Assembly: GCA_027488845.1 (NCBI GenBank)
Contig: JAIYBC010000004.1
Location: forward strand, 1 to 64,000
DNA length: 64,000 nucleotides
Reading direction: 5' to 3'
Origin: Verrucomicrobiales bacterium
GTDB taxonomy: Bacteria; Verrucomicrobiota; Verrucomicrobiia; Limisphaerales; UBA9464
Shown here: positions 60,313-64,000 of the stretch, piece after piece
Layout of the letters: the number at the start of each line of letters is the position of its first letter
Position numbering within the stretch: the stretch's first letter is position 1
Position numbers and translations under genes: made by a program
The notes under the pieces: model-generated
Seen by the model: only the letters and a program-made list of their open reading frames with translations
The model's database searches: none
Told to the model about the DNA's origin: nothing

Positions 60313-61030
60313 GCGGGCCTCACGCAGGTGGGATCCACACCCAAAGCCGGAATGCCCTGACGGAACGGAAGGGAAACCGCGCGTCTTGCGGTGTTGGCGT
60401 CAAACCCCGGTCGGTGCTTGGGGTTCGGCTCCGGTTTTTCATCGGCGCCTTCGGGTCATCGCGTGAAGTCGCACTTCGTTCCCATGGAACGAATTCGCCG
60501 GATCCACGCGGACCGGGTTGCTTGCCACCCAACGCGTCAGGTGTCCGATCCCGGACACGAGCCGGCGGACTTCCAAAGCCAGATTCAGGAGTCCAACCCA
60601 CTTCGAAATCCGAAGCGCGTCCGAGGGGTGGCGGGTCCCCGGTCCCCACAACGGTCATTTTTTTGGGAATCAGAGAACCACCGGAAAGGAATAGCGCCAA
60701 TCGAACGGCGAAGGCGTTATCGTTAGTCGACAGGGACAGGCTGCCGAACCAACTCCGTTATCTGGGGTTCGGGCGTTGGCCTGCCCAAGACACGGGAAAA
60801 AACATCGCCCAACCGCAGCCCCGGATCGGAGCGGTCCGCGGAACGAAACTTGTATTCAGCCGAATCTGATATAATCCTCCGACCGTCCGAAAATACCTCC
60901 CCGCAGACTCCTGACGCCCCACGTGTGTCAGGAAGTCAGCAAAGGTTTCGGATTCGTCGCGAACAGCGCGGATTCGGAACCGGGGTGCGGACTTCGGGCG
61001 CGCAATTCGCAGTCAGCCCATCCCTCAAAC
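60313..61030. other. Intergenic region (718 bp) before the large surface protein
   Basis: No gene is supported. Short open frames on both strands lack protein-like features. A 6-bp hairpin (CCTGAC 60910-60915 / GTCAGG 60927-60932) lies in the predicted leader of the downstream gene. No clear terminator of recQ was found. The length suggests a regulated promoter for the surface protein. Confidence 0.45.
60870..60875 (+). promoter_or_regulatory. Consensus -10 box (TATAAT) upstream of the large surface protein
   Basis: A perfect TATAAT sits in the AT-richest patch of the gap. The -35 region is weak (TTGTAT or similar at suboptimal spacing). Transcription would start near 60882, giving a leader of about 150 bases to the ATG at 61031. 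Confidence 0.4.
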
Positions 61031-64000
61031 ATGAACATCAAAAACGCTTCCGGCCGCTGGGTACAGCTGGTCGGACTCCAGGCGGGCCTTGTCGGCCTGC
61101 TCTCGGCGCAGGAGATCCGGCCCGTCTGGGTCCAGCACGTCAACCTGCCGACCAACGCACTCCCCATCCTCCGCAAGGCGGATGCACCGACGGAGCGCGC
61201 GGACGGCACCAGCGGCTTCGACAACTACGCGGCCTTCATCCGCTACGACGCGACCCGCCTCCTGCTCGGCGTCCGTGAAAACGGCATCGACGAGACCAGC
61301 GCGACGCTCTCCGCGGCCGACCGGGCCCTGGCGGCGGCGTATCCCGACCGCAGCCTGATCTGGATCAACCCCACCAACGGCGCCCCGATGGGCCTGGCCT
61401 TGAAGACCCCGGTCTTCCCCGTCGAGCTGGCCCCGGGTTCCCAGGCGAGCCCGAACGACTTCTTCTGGAACTGGGGCGTCTCCGACGGCCCCGAAGGCAC
61501 CCGCGTCGTCTACACCGGCTACAAGAACGTCATCCTCCGCTGGGCCCCGCTGCCCGGCGGCGGCTGGTCCACCACGCCGACCACGGCCTGGATCGAACCC
61601 GTCCCCGGAGTCGGTGACGAAAGCTCCGGCGGCGACGGCTCCAACTCCTGGCGCTGGCGCACCTTCCGCGTCGAGGGTTCCGGCACCAACACCGTGATCT
61701 ACGCCGGTGGCGGCACCTGGCGCCAGAACATGCACGTCCAGAAGTTTGCGACCGTCGACGGCGTCAACTTCACCTCGGTGGCCCGCGTGAACGACCGCGA
61801 CGGCGGCATCAAGCAGCGCTACAGCTTCTCGGGAATGAACACCAAGGCGGTCAAGTACGCCGGTGACCCGTCCCGTCCGAACCTGGAGATCTTCTTCTCC
61901 CCGTCCTTCCCCTCGGCCGGCCGCGAACTGAAGCCCCGCCGCTTCTCCCGCAACCCCGACAGCCCCTACTCCGGCAGCTTCACCGAGGCCGTGCCCGCGA
62001 ACCGGCAGTCGAACCGCAACAACTTCTTCGACCCCGACAGCGCCCAGAGCGGCGCCCTGCCGGCCTTCTCCTGGGAAGGTCCCGAGCGCCCGTTCCCCAG
62101 CGGCACCGCCTTCTATGACGGCAACTGGAGCTACGCCATGGACACCGCGGCGGGCCTCGACTACGTCGTCAACTACTCCGGTCCGTCCTGGAACAACCAG
62201 TACGGCCCCACCGAACGCCGCCCGGGTTGGCTCGGCATCCACCGCCTGAGCGGCAAGATCGCCTCCGGCCAGAGCTCCTACAAACTCGACTTCAACGAGG
62301 TCACCGAGGTCACCCTCGACAACGTCAACACCGGCAACAGCTACACCTACGACGCCAACGTCAACGTGTACGCCGATCCGTCCTCGCCCGCCGGCGTGCA
62401 GCGCTCCGAGGTCCTCTGGGCCGGCGGCAGCCTCGGCTTCGGCCGCTTCATCGTGGAGAACGTCCCGGCCACCCTCGTGGCCAGCCCGGCTTCCACCAAC
62501 GTCGCCGCCGGCGCCTCGGTCACCCTGACCGCCTCGGTCACTGGCAGCCCGAACGAGTTCCAGTGGTTCCGCAACGGAGTTCCCCTCGTGGAGTCGAGCT
62601 ACCATGTCGGCGTCGACAAGGCCTCCCTCACCATCGTGGGCGCCACCGCCTCGGACGCCGGTTCCTACCAGCTCCGCTGGATGAACCCCCTCAGCGGCGC
62701 CGGCCAGACCGCCCCGGCCACCGTCACGGTGACCGGCTCGTTCACCCGCTGGACCGCGTTCTCGGACATCGCCAAGGAAGCGCCCGTCACCCCGAGCGAG
62801 ATCGTCACGAACGCCAGCAGCTTCACCATCCGCGCCACCGGCCTCGCCGCCTTCGACAACGCCGACAACGTCGGTGACACCATCGCCTTCCGCCGCGAGC
62901 GCATCACCGGCGACTTCGACCGCGCCGTCCGCCTCGTCGGACTGAGCGTCGAAGGCACCTCCGAGACCCCGAGCCTCAGCCGCGCCGGCCTCCAGCTGCG
63001 CGCCTCCGAGGGCTTCAACACGCCCGCCCTCGAGATCGCCGCCTACAATCCGGCCGGTGCCAACCTCGTCCGCGTCGCCGGCCGTGGCCGCGTCGACCAG
63101 GTCTACTCCAAGCGCCTCAGCCGCGACTACGCCGGCGTCGCCGCCAACCTGCCCAACCAGTGGCTCCGCATCCGCCGCACGGGCGACGCCTTCGCGTTCT
63201 TCGTGAGCACCAACGGCACCACCTGGTCGCTCGTCGCCGAACAGTACCAGTCGTTCCCCGCGACCGTGTTCTTCGGGACGTTCGCCGCGCCGGATGACGC
63301 CACCGGCTCGCTCCTCGCCGTGGCCGAGTTCGCCAACTACGGCGTGCCCGCCGCCACCGACACCACCGCGCCCGTCGCGGTCTCCGCCGGTACCCTCGAC
63401 GGCCGCACGGTCGGCGTGAAGTTCTCCGAGCCGGTCAGCACCCCGTCCGCGACCGACCGCCTCAAGTACACGCTCTCCCAGGGCACCGTCCTCTCGGTCC
63501 GCCCGGGCATCAGCGGCGACACCGTCTACCTCTCCGTCGCCGGCCTCACCGCCTCCAACTTCACCGTCACGGTGTCGGGGGTCGTCGACCTCCACGGCAA
63601 TGCGCTGGCCTCCACCACGCTGAACGCCCGCCGCTCGATCTGGACCTCCACCGACATCGGCTACATCCAGGACCCCGTGTTCCGCCCGACCCTCGGCGAT
63701 GATCCGTACGTCGCCGGTTCCGCCGTCGCCGTGTCTTCCGACACCAACCCCGAGGTCGAGATCGTCGGCGGCGGCTCCAACGCCTACAACCCGGGCGACT
63801 ACATGCACTACCTCTACCGGCCCTACACCGGTGACTTCGACGTGGTGGTCGCCATCGACCGCTTCGACCGCCGCGGCATCGCCGGCGGCTACGCCAACGG
63901 CGGCATCCACGTCCGCGCCGGCCTCTACCTGCCGGACAACACCGAGATCGGCGCCAACACCAAGGTGCCGAGCTACGTGAACATCGCGTACTACGAGTCC
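61031..64000 (+). CDS. Very large secreted protein with Ig-like domain (3' end outside window)
   Basis: Open for 990 codons from the ATG at 61031 to the right edge, without a stop. A short signal-like N-terminus (VQLVGLQAGLVGLLSA) precedes a ~480-residue domain rich in Trp, Tyr and Asn. An immunoglobulin-like domain (about residues 478-568) has VTLTASVTGSPNEFQWFRNG and DAGSYQLRW, the Trp and Tyr-corner of the fold. Further beta-rich segments follow, including a LamG/regulatory-like part (LRIRRTGDAFAFFVSTNG) and a bacterial Ig-like strand set (GVKFSEPVSTPSATDRLKYTLSQG, 'SbsA-like'). It is probably a surface adhesin or a carbohydrate-active scaffold. Strong use of C-ending codons produces a long empty frame on the opposite strand, which is not a gene. 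Confidence 0.8.
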   Translation, partial: MNIKNASGRWVQLVGLQAGLVGLLSAQEIRPVWVQHVNLPTNALPILRKADAPTERADGTSGFDNYAAFIRYDATRLLLGVRENGIDETSATLSAADRALAAAYPDRSLIWINPTNGAPMGLALKTPVFPVELAPGSQASPNDFFWNWGVSDGPEGTRVVYTGYKNVILRWAPLPGGGWSTTPTTAWIEPVPGVGDESSGGDGSNSWRWRTFRVEGSGTNTVIYAGGGTWRQNMHVQKFATVDGVNFTSVARVNDRDGGIKQRYSFSGMNTKAVKYAGDPSRPNLEIFFSPSFPSAGRELKPRRFSRNPDSPYSGSFTEAVPANRQSNRNNFFDPDSAQSGALPAFSWEGPERPFPSGTAFYDGNWSYAMDTAAGLDYVVNYSGPSWNNQYGPTERRPGWLGIHRLSGKIASGQSSYKLDFNEVTEVTLDNVNTGNSYTYDANVNVYADPSSPAGVQRSEVLWAGGSLGFGRFIVENVPATLVASPASTNVAAGASVTLTASVTGSPNEFQWFRNGVPLVESSYHVGVDKASLTIVGATASDAGSYQLRWMNPLSGAGQTAPATVTVTGSFTRWTAFSDIAKEAPVTPSEIVTNASSFTIRATGLAAFDNADNVGDTIAFRRERITGDFDRAVRLVGLSVEGTSETPSLSRAGLQLRASEGFNTPALEIAAYNPAGANLVRVAGRGRVDQVYSKRLSRDYAGVAANLPNQWLRIRRTGDAFAFFVSTNGTTWSLVAEQYQSFPATVFFGTFAAPDDATGSLLAVAEFANYGVPAATDTTAPVAVSAGTLDGRTVGVKFSEPVSTPSATDRLKYTLSQGTVLSVRPGISGDTVYLSVAGLTASNFTVTVSGVVDLHGNALASTTLNARRSIWTSTDIGYIQDPVFRPTLGDDPYVAGSAVAVSSDTNPEVEIVGGGSNAYNPGDYMHYLYRPYTGDFDVVVAIDRFDRRGIAGGYANGGIHVRAGLYLPDNTEIGANTKVPSYVNIAYYES

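Noticed and set aside
60320-60700. 126-codon reverse open frame downstream of recQ
   Set aside because: It is Arg/Pro/Gly-rich with no domain or ribosome-binding site, and typical of chance frames at this base composition.
61025-63910. 961-codon open frame on the reverse strand
   Set aside because: It is the mirror of the forward surface-protein gene. Its translation is a Val/Gly/Ala/Asp/Arg-rich string without domains, as expected opposite codons that almost always end in C or G.

Overview
The window looks like a chromosomal piece of a high-GC member of the Verrucomicrobiota. The evidence is a set of protein types that travel together in that phylum: pseudopilin-like proteins with the processing motif [20 protein letters not shown], one of them with an H-X9-DG motif; a PEP-CTERM protein; a PVC-type dehydrogenase/HEAT/cytochrome c fusion; DUF1552, PhoX (DUF839) and DUF2167 proteins; and many secreted proteins with long beta-rich architectures. 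No rRNA, tRNA, CRISPR array, integrase or transposase was seen. The assignment below phylum is not certain.

Left part (1-9.4 kb): the C-terminus of a flagellin is followed by surface-glycan genes: a SAM methyltransferase, an FkbM methyltransferase, three GT4-type glycosyltransferases and an O-antigen-ligase/polymerase-like membrane protein. This part is visibly in flux. It contains two ~95-bp palindromic repeats, a truncated copy of the first methyltransferase's leader and 5' end, about 1.4 kb of decayed sequence with glycosyltransferase remnants, and a marked drop in GC content over the last glycosyltransferase and the polymerase.

Middle part (10-27.7 kb): secreted or envelope proteins (six-repeat IPT/TIG protein, a YXWGXW/DUF6600-like protein, a PEP-CTERM protein, a gametolysin-like metalloprotease), ComEC, VanZ, a pseudopilin, and an FHA protein followed closely by a PVC-type dehydrogenase-cytochrome. 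Three otherwise unrelated secreted proteins share a C-terminal module ending in [FY]R-x(3)-P.

The 27.7-35.2 kb segment is one tightly packed forward operon: yicC, gmk, coaC, a membrane histidine kinase, an NtrC-type sigma-54 activator, a small membrane protein, hpnD, hpnK and a small DMT-type membrane protein. Most junctions overlap by ATGA or GTGA, so nucleotide and CoA metabolism, a two-component system and squalene/hopanoid-type lipid genes are probably translated together.

35.2-48 kb: an SPFH protein with a C-terminal DNA-binding-like segment, small secreted proteins, a second pseudopilin, an SGNH hydrolase, and a reverse-strand run scpB - TRIC channel - small membrane protein. The N-terminus of that membrane protein looks like the ParA-contacting peptide of ParB. 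Then come a DUF481 porin-like protein, two Tat-dependent proteins (DUF1552, PhoX), a DUF2167 protein, an RluE-like pseudouridine synthase and YebC.

48-64 kb: a five-haem-site cytochrome c with an inserted PA14 domain is closely followed by a beta-propeller sugar-dehydrogenase-like protein and an HGSNAT-like acyltransferase, which together suggest extracellular carbohydrate handling. Next are an EF-hand propeller protein with a Sel1-repeat partner, a DUF2500 protein, a YCII-like protein, a GNAT acetyltransferase and RecQ. Last is a very large secreted protein with an Ig-like domain that runs off the right edge.
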